5,581 nt of DNA from an uncultured bacterium (lineage in GTDB: Bacteria; Patescibacteriota; Minisyncoccia; Minisyncoccales; JAQTVQ01): contig CAIMDX010000055.1 in NCBI GenBank assembly GCA_903839905.1, positions 1 through 5,581 of the forward strand, read 5' to 3'. The notes beneath the pieces are model-generated. The model saw only the letters and a list, made by a program, of their open reading frames with translations. It did no database searches and was not told the DNA's origin. A program made the position numbers and the translations under genes. This document shows positions 1 to 5,378 of the stretch, piece by piece; positions within the stretch are counted from its first letter, which is position 1, and every line of letters begins with the position of its first letter.

Positions 1-216
1 CAAGTGCCGACCGAGATTAAGGGTGACAGAAGATTAAGCATTGCGATGAAATGGATTATCGGCGCGGCTAAAGCCAAAAAAGGAAAAAAGATGGCTGAAC
101 ATTTAGCCCAGGAATTAACAGAAGCTTCCGAGAATAAAGGTGAAGCAGTAAGGAAAAAAGAGAATGCTCACAGAATGGCTGATGCCAACAGAGCTTTCGC
201 CCACTTTTCTTTTTAA
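1..216 (+). CDS. rpsG: 30S ribosomal protein S7, C-terminal part (5' end outside window)
   Basis: This is the last 71 residues of S7, the primary 16S rRNA-binding protein that nucleates assembly of the 30S head and lies near the E site and mRNA exit. The frame is open from base 1 (first codon CAA), so the gene begins upstream; the GTG at 4 is an internal Val, not a start. The reading QVPTEIKGDRR matches the conserved QVPVEV..RR segment, followed by the family blocks MKWIIGAA, KKGKKMAEHLA.EL, ENKGEAV.KKE and HRMADANRAFAH. The protein ends in HFSF where E. coli S7 has HYRW. It stops with TAA, and fusA follows after 58 nt, the normal str-operon order (rpsL-rpsG-fusA-tuf). Identity is near certain from the C-terminal half alone. 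Confidence 0.97.
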   Translation, partial: QVPTEIKGDRRLSIAMKWIIGAAKAKKGKKMAEHLAQELTEASENKGEAVRKKENAHRMADANRAFAHFSF

Positions 217-274
217 TTGGTGCAATACTCCGTATGTTATGCATCGGGGATTATAAAATTTATTTTTTAAAATT

Positions 275-2383
275 ATGCCGAGAAGTTATCCTATAGAAAA
301 ATACAGGGATATTGGCGTTATTGCCCATATTGATGCCGGAAAAACAACCACCACGGAGCGGATTCTTTTTTTTACCGGCGTTTCTCATAAAATAGGGGAG
401 GTTCATAACGGTGAAGCTATTATGGATTGGATGGTTCAGGAAAGAGAGCGCGGCATCACCATCACTTCTGCCGCTACCACTTGTTTTTGGTCTCCAGGGG
501 AAGGCTTGACCCATCAAAAAACAAACGAGCATCAATTTAATATAATTGACACTCCTGGACACATTGATTTTACCGCTGAAGTCCAGCGGTCTTTGCGCGT
601 GCTTGACGGCGCGGTTGTTGTTTTTGACGGCGTTGCCGGAGTTGAACCTCAATCTGAAACCGTTTGGAGACAGGCGGATAAATACAGCGTTCCGCGCATT
701 TGTTTTGTTAATAAAATGGACAGGACCGGAGCTGATTTTGAAAAAGACCTTGAATCCATCTGGACAAAATTGACTACCAACGCAGTTGCGTTGCAGATCC
801 CAATCGGTGCAGAATCAGATTTTGAAGGCGTTATTGATTTGCTTGAAATGAAAGCTCTCTACTTTGAAGGGCAGGACGGCCAAGAAGTCAAAGCCAAGGA
901 AGTTCCGGAAAACTTAAAACAGCAGGCTGAAGATTGGAGGAAAAAAATGGTAGAAAAAGTTGTTTCCGAAGACGAAGTTTTATTAAACAAGTATTTAGCA
1001 GGAGAAGCGATCTCTATCGAAGAGTTGAGAGTCACCTTAAGAAAAGCGACTATCGCCTACAGATTGGTTCCGGTTTTCTTTGGAACATCCCTTCGCAATA
1101 AAGGAATCCAGCCGATGCTGGACGGAATTTGTTATTATCTTCCGAGCCCGGTTGATCTGCCTCCGACAAAAGGCATTGATCCGGCTACCGGAGAAGTTCT
1201 TGAAAGAAAAACTCTTGATACCGAGCCGTTTTGCGCTTTGGCTTTTAAGATTGCTACTGATCCTTTTGTCGGCAGCTTGACTTATTTCAGAGTCTATTCA
1301 GGAACATTTAAAAAAGGCAACTACCTTTTAAACACTATTACCGGCCAAAAAGAAAGGATCGGCCGCTTGCTTCGCATGCACGCCAACCAGAGAGAAGAAG
1401 TTGAAGAAGTTTTTGCCGGAGACATTGTCGGCACAGTTGGGCTGAAAGCGACCACTACCGGAAATACTCTTTGCGACGAGAACGCTCCGATTATTTTAGA
1501 AAAGATTTCGTTTCCTGAACCGGTTATTCATATTAAAGTGGAACCGAAGACCAAGGCTGATCAAGAAAAATTGGGCGTATCTTTGAAACGCCTTCAAGAC
1601 GAAGACCCGACTTTTAGAATGAAGACCGACCATGATACCGGAGAAACAATTATTGGAGGAATGGGAGAGTTGCACTTGGACATTATTATTGACCGTTTAA
1701 GAAGAGAGTTTAATCTTGATGTTACTTCCGGCCGTCCGCAAGTCGCTTATAAAGAAACTATTGAAATGCACGCTGAAGCCGAAGCCAAATATATAAAACA
1801 ATCTGGCGGGCGCGGCCAATACGGGCATGTAATGATCAAAGTTGATCCCAAAAAACAGGGAGAGGGCTTTGAATTCGTTGACGAGATCAAAGGAGGAGTT
1901 ATTCCGCATGAGTATATTTCAGCCATTGAAAAAGGCATTAAAGAAGCTTTGGAAAAAGGAGTTGTCGCCGGATTTCCGATGGTTGATGTCAAAGCCACTT
2001 TGTATGACGGTTCTTACCATGAAGTTGATTCTTCGGAGATCGCTTTCAAAATTGCCGGATCAATGGCTTTGCAGGAAGCGGCCAGGAGAGCCAAGGCCTT
2101 TATTATGGAGCCGATGATGAAATTGGAAGTGGTTATCCAGCCTGATTCTTTGGGAGATGTCATTGGAGATATATCATCCAGGCGCGGACAGATTGAAGAA
2201 ACCTCTGAAAGAGGGAATATGAAAGTTGTTGCCGCTAAAGTTCCTTTGGCCGAAATGTTCGGATACGCGACATCATTGCGTTCCTTGACGGAAGGCCGCG
2301 GAACATTTACAATGGAATTCAGTCATTACGAAAAAGTTCCTCAAAGCATTTCTTTAGCAATCGTTGAAGGAAGAAAAAGATAA
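275..2383 (+). CDS. fusA: Elongation factor G, translocation GTPase
   Basis: EF-G is the cytosolic GTPase that drives tRNA-mRNA translocation and, with ribosome recycling factor, splits ribosomes. It is full length at 702 aa (usual about 690-705). GTPase motifs are intact: P-loop AHIDAGKT (17-24), switch I RGITI (59-63, T62 binds Mg), DTPGH (92-96, H96 catalytic) and NKMD (146-149). G5 reads GTSLRNKG (270-277) where E. coli has GSAFKNKG, a mild deviation. A loop of roughly 15 residues (73-87) before DTPGH resembles the E. coli insertion in length. Domain IV, which enters the decoding centre, carries QSGGRGQYGH (509-518) and GSYHEVDSS (579-587, with the tip His at 582). The domain V region is followed by FGYATSLRSLTEGRG near the C-terminus. 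ATG 275 gives the normal N-terminus PIEKYRDIGVIAHIDAG. No Shine-Dalgarno lies in the preceding 20 nt; the only G-rich run (246-250) is 25 nt away. The small Phd-like gene follows after 19 nt. Confidence 0.99.
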   Translation: MPRSYPIEKYRDIGVIAHIDAGKTTTTERILFFTGVSHKIGEVHNGEAIMDWMVQERERGITITSAATTCFWSPGEGLTHQKTNEHQFNIIDTPGHIDFTAEVQRSLRVLDGAVVVFDGVAGVEPQSETVWRQADKYSVPRICFVNKMDRTGADFEKDLESIWTKLTTNAVALQIPIGAESDFEGVIDLLEMKALYFEGQDGQEVKAKEVPENLKQQAEDWRKKMVEKVVSEDEVLLNKYLAGEAISIEELRVTLRKATIAYRLVPVFFGTSLRNKGIQPMLDGICYYLPSPVDLPPTKGIDPATGEVLERKTLDTEPFCALAFKIATDPFVGSLTYFRVYSGTFKKGNYLLNTITGQKERIGRLLRMHANQREEVEEVFAGDIVGTVGLKATTTGNTLCDENAPIILEKISFPEPVIHIKVEPKTKADQEKLGVSLKRLQDEDPTFRMKTDHDTGETIIGGMGELHLDIIIDRLRREFNLDVTSGRPQVAYKETIEMHAEAEAKYIKQSGGRGQYGHVMIKVDPKKQGEGFEFVDEIKGGVIPHEYISAIEKGIKEALEKGVVAGFPMVDVKATLYDGSYHEVDSSEIAFKIAGSMALQEAARRAKAFIMEPMMKLEVVIQPDSLGDVIGDISSRRGQIEETSERGNMKVVAAKVPLAEMFGYATSLRSLTEGRGTFTMEFSHYEKVPQSISLAIVEGRKR

Positions 2384-2402
2384 TATTTTTAGCGGGAAAA
2401 AT

Positions 2403-2618
2403 ATGGACTTAAACGAACTAAAAAAAATAATAGAAGGGGAAGCTTCCAAGGTTATAATTGTGGAAGACGGCGAACCTGTTTTTGTAGTGATGAGCTTTGA
2501 AGAATACAAAAAAACAAAAGGACAGCCTGCTAATTTTTCAAATAATTCAAAAGATTTGCCGGATTCCGCCAAAGAATTAATGGAAGAACCGTTGAGGATA
2601 GAAGATTTGCCGTTTTAA
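2403..2618 (+). CDS. Small Phd/YefM antitoxin-like protein, no partner toxin seen
   Basis: A 71-aa protein lies 19 nt behind fusA and is probably cotranscribed with it. Its centre, from SKVIIVEDGEPVFVVMSFEEY (split here as residues 15-29 and 30-35), looks like the core of the Phd/YefM prevent-host-death fold: two beta strands around a DG-P turn, then a short S-EEY helix start. Canonical antitoxins read roughly 'P-V-V-T-R-NGKPVAVLVSLEEY'. The N-terminus (DLNELKKIIEGEA) is a predicted helix. The tail (about 40-71) is Asn/Ser-rich, then acidic, ending LRIEDLPF. ATG 2403 was chosen because GCGGG (2392-2396) sits 6 nt upstream as a weak ribosome site; an in-frame TTG at 2364 would add 13 unlike residues and overlap fusA. 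No toxin gene (Doc, YoeB, RelE) lies alongside. It may be a DNA-binding regulator of this operon or a remnant antitoxin. The fold assignment is by eye; that it is a real gene is well supported, its function is not. Confidence 0.75.
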   Translation: MDLNELKKIIEGEASKVIIVEDGEPVFVVMSFEEYKKTKGQPANFSNNSKDLPDSAKELMEEPLRIEDLPF

Positions 2619-2682
2619 TAGAGATTTTGACCGCAGGCATAAAGGGGGACATACAAATTTTCTACTAAAATTTTACGCCCTA

Positions 2683-2720
2683 CCCGCACATAAAATTCCT
2701 TTAGGAATTTTGTATGCGGG
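2683..2720 (+). terminator. Imperfect 18-bp hairpin after the fusA unit, possible terminator
   Basis: The arm CCCGCACATAAAATTCCT (2683-2700) pairs with AGGAATTTTGTATGCGGG (2703-2720), with one C/A mismatch and one G-U wobble; the practical loop is TTTA. A seven-T run (2727-2733) follows, but six bases (ATTGAC) separate it from the stem. It is therefore weaker than a textbook intrinsic terminator. It lies 64 nt after the small Phd-like gene and directly before a promoter-like sequence, so it plausibly ends the rpsG-fusA transcript while tuf starts afresh. It could also be a processing or stabilising stem. Confidence 0.5.
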
Positions 2721-2721
2721 A

Positions 2722-2750
2722 TTGACTTTTTTTGAATTTTCCGTTAAATT
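2722..2750 (+). promoter_or_regulatory. Predicted sigma70-type promoter for tuf
   Basis: TTGACT (2722-2727, 5 of 6 to the -35 consensus) is followed by an exactly 17-bp spacer and TAAATT (2745-2750, 4 of 6 to TATAAT). Transcription would begin near 2757, giving an unusually long leader of about 188 nt before the tuf ATG. The -35 box abuts the hairpin ending at 2720, so terminator and promoter are nested back to back. AT-rich DNA produces -10-like hexamers easily, so the weight rests on the -35 and the spacing. No other gene is seen in the 326-nt gap 2619-2944. Confidence 0.5.
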
Positions 2751-2790
2751 AATAGAATAAAAAAGAGTTTAAATAAAAACAAATAAAAAA

Positions 2791-2860
2791 TTCGTCCTCG
2801 CTTTTTAAAATGCGGCGGACAAAGTCTTTCTTTGCCTTAACAGGCTTTGGCGGACGAAGT
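2791..2860 (+). repeat. Structured repeat block in the tuf leader (GGCGGAC copies with inverted arm)
   Basis: Two direct copies, GGCGGACAAAGT (2814-2825) and GGCGGACGAAGT (2849-2860), match at 11 of 12 bases. Upstream TTCGTCC (2791-2797) can pair perfectly with GGACGAA (2852-2858) or, with one mismatch, with GGACAAA (2817-2823); the second choice is strengthened by CGC (2799-2801) with GCG (2812-2814). Between the copies sits GCCT-TAAC-AGGC (2834-2845). These GC-rich islands stand out from the AT-rich spacer around them. The block may be a dispersed intergenic hairpin element or a folded regulatory leader of tuf; the sequence alone does not decide. Confidence 0.55.
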
Positions 2861-2944
2861 AAAATTTTGAAACCCCAGGCTTGAAGATTGAAACTTAAAA
2901 AAGTTCCAGCTTTGCGCCTTGAGCTTGTTTCAGAGAAACAACCT

Positions 2945-4144
2945 ATGGCTGAAAAACAAACATTTGAGAGGACAAAACCTCACTTAAATATCGGCACCAT
3001 CGGTCATGTGGACCATGGTAAAACCACTCTTACAGCTGCAATTCTGCATTCTTTGCATTTAGCTGGAATGAAAGCTACCGACAGATCTGTAGATCAGATT
3101 GATGCTGCCCCGGAAGAGAAAGCCAGAGGAGTTACGATTAATATCTCCCACTTGGAATACGAAACAGAAAAAAGGCATTACGCCCACATTGATTGTCCGG
3201 GACATGCTGATTATATTAAAAATATGATCACTGGAGCCGCTCAAATGGACGGAGCTATTTTAGTCGTATCCGCTCCAGACGGCCCGATGCCTCAAACAAG
3301 AGAACACATCCTTTTGGCTTACCAGGTTGGTTTGCCGTCCATTGTTGTGTTTCTGAATAAAGTTGACCAAGTAGACGATCCGGAAATTATTGATTTAGTT
3401 GAATCAGAAGTCCGCGAACTTTTGAAAAAATATCATTTTCCAGGCGATGAAATTCCGATTATCAGAGGTTCAGCTTTGAAAGCTTTGGCCGCAACTTCAG
3501 TTGATGATCCGGCTATTAAGCCTATTTTAGATCTTGCCAAGGCTTGCGACGATTATATTCCAGAGCCTTCTAGACAAACCGATAAGCCGTTTTTGATGGC
3601 CATAGAAGATATTTTTTCAATTGAAGGCCGCGGCACTGTTGCCACCGGCAGAATTGAAAGAGGAATGATTCATTCTAACGATGAATTGGAAATAGTCGGG
3701 ATTAGGCCGACTTCTAAAACCACTGCGGTTAGCATTGAAATGTTCCAGAAGATTTTGAATGACGGCCAAGCCGGAGACAATGTCGGTATTTTATTGAGAG
3801 GATTGAAAAAAGAAGATGTAGAAAGAGGCCAAGTTTTGGCCAAACCGGGAAGCATTGCTCCTCACACTGAATTTGAAACAAATGTTTATATTTTGACCAA
3901 AGAAGAAGGAGGAAGGCATACCCCGTTTTTCCCAGGGTATAAACCGCAATTTTATTTTAAGACAGCTGATATTACCGGTGATGTTACATTGCCGGAGGGA
4001 ACTGAAATGGTTATGCCGGGCGACACTGTAAATTTGAAAGTCAAATTAATTGTTCCTATGGCCGTTGAAGAGCAGCAAAAATTTGCCATTCGCGAAGGAG
4101 GAAAAACCGTAGGAGCAGGAGTGATAACAAAGATTATTAAATAA
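2945..4144 (+). CDS. tuf: Elongation factor Tu
   Basis: EF-Tu is the abundant cytosolic GTPase that carries aminoacyl-tRNA to the ribosomal A site. It has 399 aa (E. coli 394). Domain 1 shows GHVDHGKT (20-27), switch I RGVTI (61-65, T64), DCPGH (83-87, catalytic H87), NKVD (138-141) and SAL (176-178). Domain 2 begins around DKPFLMAIEDIFSI and contains GRGTVATGRIERG. Domain 3 contains GGRHTPFF.GY.PQFYF and ends with the conserved FAIREGGKTVGAGV. ATG 2945 gives the usual start MAEKQTFERTKPH; an in-frame TTG at 2888 would add 19 residues unlike the family. No clear Shine-Dalgarno precedes it: the nearest purines, AGAGA (2932-2936), are a weak match. It likely has its own promoter (near 2722-2750) and a long structured leader, and may read through into rpsJ, 63 nt downstream. 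All key residues are present, so it should be functional. Confidence 0.99.
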   Translation: MAEKQTFERTKPHLNIGTIGHVDHGKTTLTAAILHSLHLAGMKATDRSVDQIDAAPEEKARGVTINISHLEYETEKRHYAHIDCPGHADYIKNMITGAAQMDGAILVVSAPDGPMPQTREHILLAYQVGLPSIVVFLNKVDQVDDPEIIDLVESEVRELLKKYHFPGDEIPIIRGSALKALAATSVDDPAIKPILDLAKACDDYIPEPSRQTDKPFLMAIEDIFSIEGRGTVATGRIERGMIHSNDELEIVGIRPTSKTTAVSIEMFQKILNDGQAGDNVGILLRGLKKEDVERGQVLAKPGSIAPHTEFETNVYILTKEEGGRHTPFFPGYKPQFYFKTADITGDVTLPEGTEMVMPGDTVNLKVKLIVPMAVEEQQKFAIREGGKTVGAGVITKIIK

Positions 4145-4157
4145 AATGGAAAGGAAT

Positions 4158-4185
4158 GCTGGAGGCTTTGTAAAAAGCCTCCAGC
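4158..4185 (+). promoter_or_regulatory. Perfect 12-bp hairpin with GUAA tetraloop between tuf and rpsJ
   Basis: GCTGGAGGCTTT (4158-4169) and AAAGCCTCCAGC (4174-4185) are exact reverse complements around a GTAA loop, which fits the stable GNRA class in RNA. The sequence after the stem (AAGAGAGTTC) has no T run, so on the + strand this is not a standard intrinsic terminator. It sits 13 nt after the tuf stop and 22 nt before the rpsJ start. It may protect the 3' end of tuf mRNA, mark a processing site, or attenuate expression of the S10 genes. The hairpin itself is certain; the role is inferred. Confidence 0.7.
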
Positions 4186-4207
4186 AAGAGAGTTCTTTAT
4201 TAAGAAA

Positions 4208-4555
4208 ATGCCAGCAACAAAGAAGAACGAAGAGAAAACAGAAGCCAAACCGAAGTTGAGGATTAAGCTTAGAGCTTACGACCACAAACTTATTGATAAG
4301 AGCGCTCGACAAATCGTCGAGATTGCTTTGCGCAATGGCGCGGAAATTTTAGGTCCGGTGCCTTTGCCAGTGGAAGTTCGCAAGTTCACTGTCAATCGTT
4401 CAACTTTCGTCCATAAAGACGCAAGAGAACAATTTGAGATGAGGATACACAAAAGATTTGTTGATGTGATTAGTCCGAATCAAAGAGTTATAGACTCTTT
4501 GAAAACCTTGACCTTGCCGACTGGCGTTGATATAGAAGTTAAAAGCATATTATAA
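4208..4555 (+). CDS. rpsJ: 30S ribosomal protein S10
   Basis: S10 (uS10) is a protein of the 30S head; in E. coli it also pairs with NusB in antitermination. The predicted 115 aa exceed the usual 102-105 because of a charged N-terminal extension (residues 2-16, PATKKNEEKTEAKPK). The rest is canonical: LRIKLRAYDHKLID (17-30), GPVPLPVEVRKFTV (49-62), the long-loop and strand segment KDAREQFEMRIHKRFVDV (70-87), and LPTGVDIEV (103-111). ATG 4208 is the only plausible start, as there is no Met, Val or Leu start codon near the canonical beginning with a ribosome site. No Shine-Dalgarno is seen; the sequence before ATG is TTATTAAGAAA. The gene heads the S10 cluster but directly follows tuf, so the str and S10 units are contiguous here. 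Such extensions seem common in CPR-type S10; that is recollection, not tested. Confidence 0.98.
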   Translation: MPATKKNEEKTEAKPKLRIKLRAYDHKLIDKSARQIVEIALRNGAEILGPVPLPVEVRKFTVNRSTFVHKDAREQFEMRIHKRFVDVISPNQRVIDSLKTLTLPTGVDIEVKSIL

Positions 4556-4609
4556 AAATCGCAGTCTTTAAATATTTTCGGTTGGGAAAAGATGATAAAT
4601 TTTCTTTTT

Positions 4610-4690
4610 GCTTAATCTTTTAATAATCAAAACAAGGTACTAGTTTGACGATAGGTACCGGATTAAGCCGGTATTTATTAATTTAATCGG
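4610..4690 (+). promoter_or_regulatory. Structured leader upstream of rplC with competing helices
   Basis: The spacer between rpsJ and rplC is 146 nt, long for genes inside an S10 operon. Its main hairpin pairs ATAGGTACCGG (4651-4661) with CCGGTATTTAT (4668-4678): 11 pairs including two G-U, loop ATTAAG. The loop and flank GATTAAGC (4661-4668) are perfectly complementary to GCTTAATC upstream (4610-4617), allowing a pseudoknot or alternative helix. CCGGATTAA (4658-4666) can also pair, with one bulged G, with TTAATCGG (4683-4690), just before the rplC start. GGTAC (4636-4640) can pair with GTACC (4655-4659). No T run follows, so it is not a simple terminator. Ribosomal operons are often controlled by r-protein binding to such leaders; that this one is so controlled is inference. 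Confidence 0.45.
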
Positions 4691-4701
4691 CCAAAAGTTA
4701 T

Positions 4702-5304
4702 ATGAAATTCATATTAGGTTTAAAAATTGGAATGGTTCAGATTTTTGACGAAAAAGGCATAAGAGTGCCGGTAACTTTGGTTGAAGCTGGTCCGTGCAAA
4801 GTTTTGCAGTTGAAAACCGCGGAAAAAGACGGTTATAAATCAGTGCAGATCGGTCTTGGGGCCAAAAAAGCCAATAAATTCAAAAAAAGCGAAAAAGGAA
4901 AAGAATTTAAATTTATTAAAGAATTTCGTTTGCCGGAAGGCGAAAGCGCAAGTCTCAATCTTGGCGACATGATTGATGTTTCCGTTTTCCAGGAAAACGA
5001 TAAAGTTAAAGTCAGCGGCATGAGCATTGGAAAAGGCTTCCAGGGCGGAGTTAAGAGATGGGGATTTTCCGGCAGAGCCAAGACCCATGGTATGAAGCAC
5101 GAACAAAGAACCTTGGGATCAGTAGGCTGTACCATTCCCGCCAGAGTTATTAAAGGCCGTAAAATGCCTGGCCGTACCGGATACGACAGAAAAACGATTT
5201 CCAATTTAAAAGTAGCCAAAGTGGATAAAGACAATAATATTTTAGCGATTCGCGGAATGTTGCCTGGACGCAAAGGCACTTTATTAGAAATAAAAGCCAA
5301 ATAA
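4702..5304 (+). CDS. rplC: 50S ribosomal protein L3
   Basis: L3 (uL3) binds 23S rRNA early in 50S assembly, and its long extension reaches towards the peptidyl transferase centre. At 200 aa it is within the family range (about 200-215). It begins MKFILGLKIGMVQIF, matching the family start (E. coli MIGLVGKKVGMTRIF). It carries PVTLVEAGPCKV (23-34), GYKSVQIGLGAKKAN (44-58), the extension segment GKGFQGGVKRWGF (110-122), THGMKHE (128-134) and GSVGCTIPARVIKGRKMPGR (139-158), ending with GMLPGRKG. The glutamine methylated by PrmB in E. coli (GSIGQNQ) is absent; the region instead resembles the Firmicutes form GSMGPVAPNRV. ATG 4702 is fixed by the family N-terminus, and GTTAT precedes it with no Shine-Dalgarno. 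rplD follows after 74 nt. Confidence 0.98.
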   Translation: MKFILGLKIGMVQIFDEKGIRVPVTLVEAGPCKVLQLKTAEKDGYKSVQIGLGAKKANKFKKSEKGKEFKFIKEFRLPEGESASLNLGDMIDVSVFQENDKVKVSGMSIGKGFQGGVKRWGFSGRAKTHGMKHEQRTLGSVGCTIPARVIKGRKMPGRTGYDRKTISNLKVAKVDKDNNILAIRGMLPGRKGTLLEIKAK

Positions 5305-5314
5305 TATATGCTTT

Positions 5315-5345
5315 GCAGGGAAAGGTCCAAATTCTTTGGATATCT
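5315..5345 (+). promoter_or_regulatory. Short hairpin in the rplC-rplD spacer
   Basis: TCCAAA (5327-5332) and TTTGGA (5336-5341) form a perfect 6-bp stem around TTC, extendable by one G-U pair. It lies in the 74-nt spacer about 38 nt before the rplD ATG. No T run follows it. It is small enough to arise by chance in AT-rich DNA; it is listed because each spacer in this operon carries at least one stem. Confidence 0.25.
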
Positions 5346-5378
5346 CGCAGAGTTCGCCGCTTTGATCAATTTATAAAT

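Noticed and set aside
252..257. TATAAA as a -10 box for fusA giving a near-leaderless mRNA
   Set aside because: No -35 match lies 16-18 bp upstream, and TATAAA is common in such AT-rich spacers. fusA is most simply read from the rpsG transcript.
260..652. Open frame of 130 codons on the - strand, opposite the start of fusA
   Set aside because: fusA is unmistakable in the other direction and the antisense translation resembles no known protein.
2364..2402. TTG start that would lengthen the Phd-like protein by 13 residues
   Set aside because: It would overlap the end of fusA and add a sequence unlike the family; ATG 2403 has a better-placed, though weak, purine site.
2888..2944. TTG start adding 19 residues to EF-Tu
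   Set aside because: The family start MAEK..FERTKPH begins exactly at ATG 2945, and the extra residues are unlike any EF-Tu N-terminus I know.
4645..4679. TTGACG (4645-4650) as the -35 of a promoter for rplC
   Set aside because: No -10-like hexamer falls at a spacing of 16-18 bp; the nearest, TATTTA, is 21 bp away. The sequence is better explained by the hairpin.
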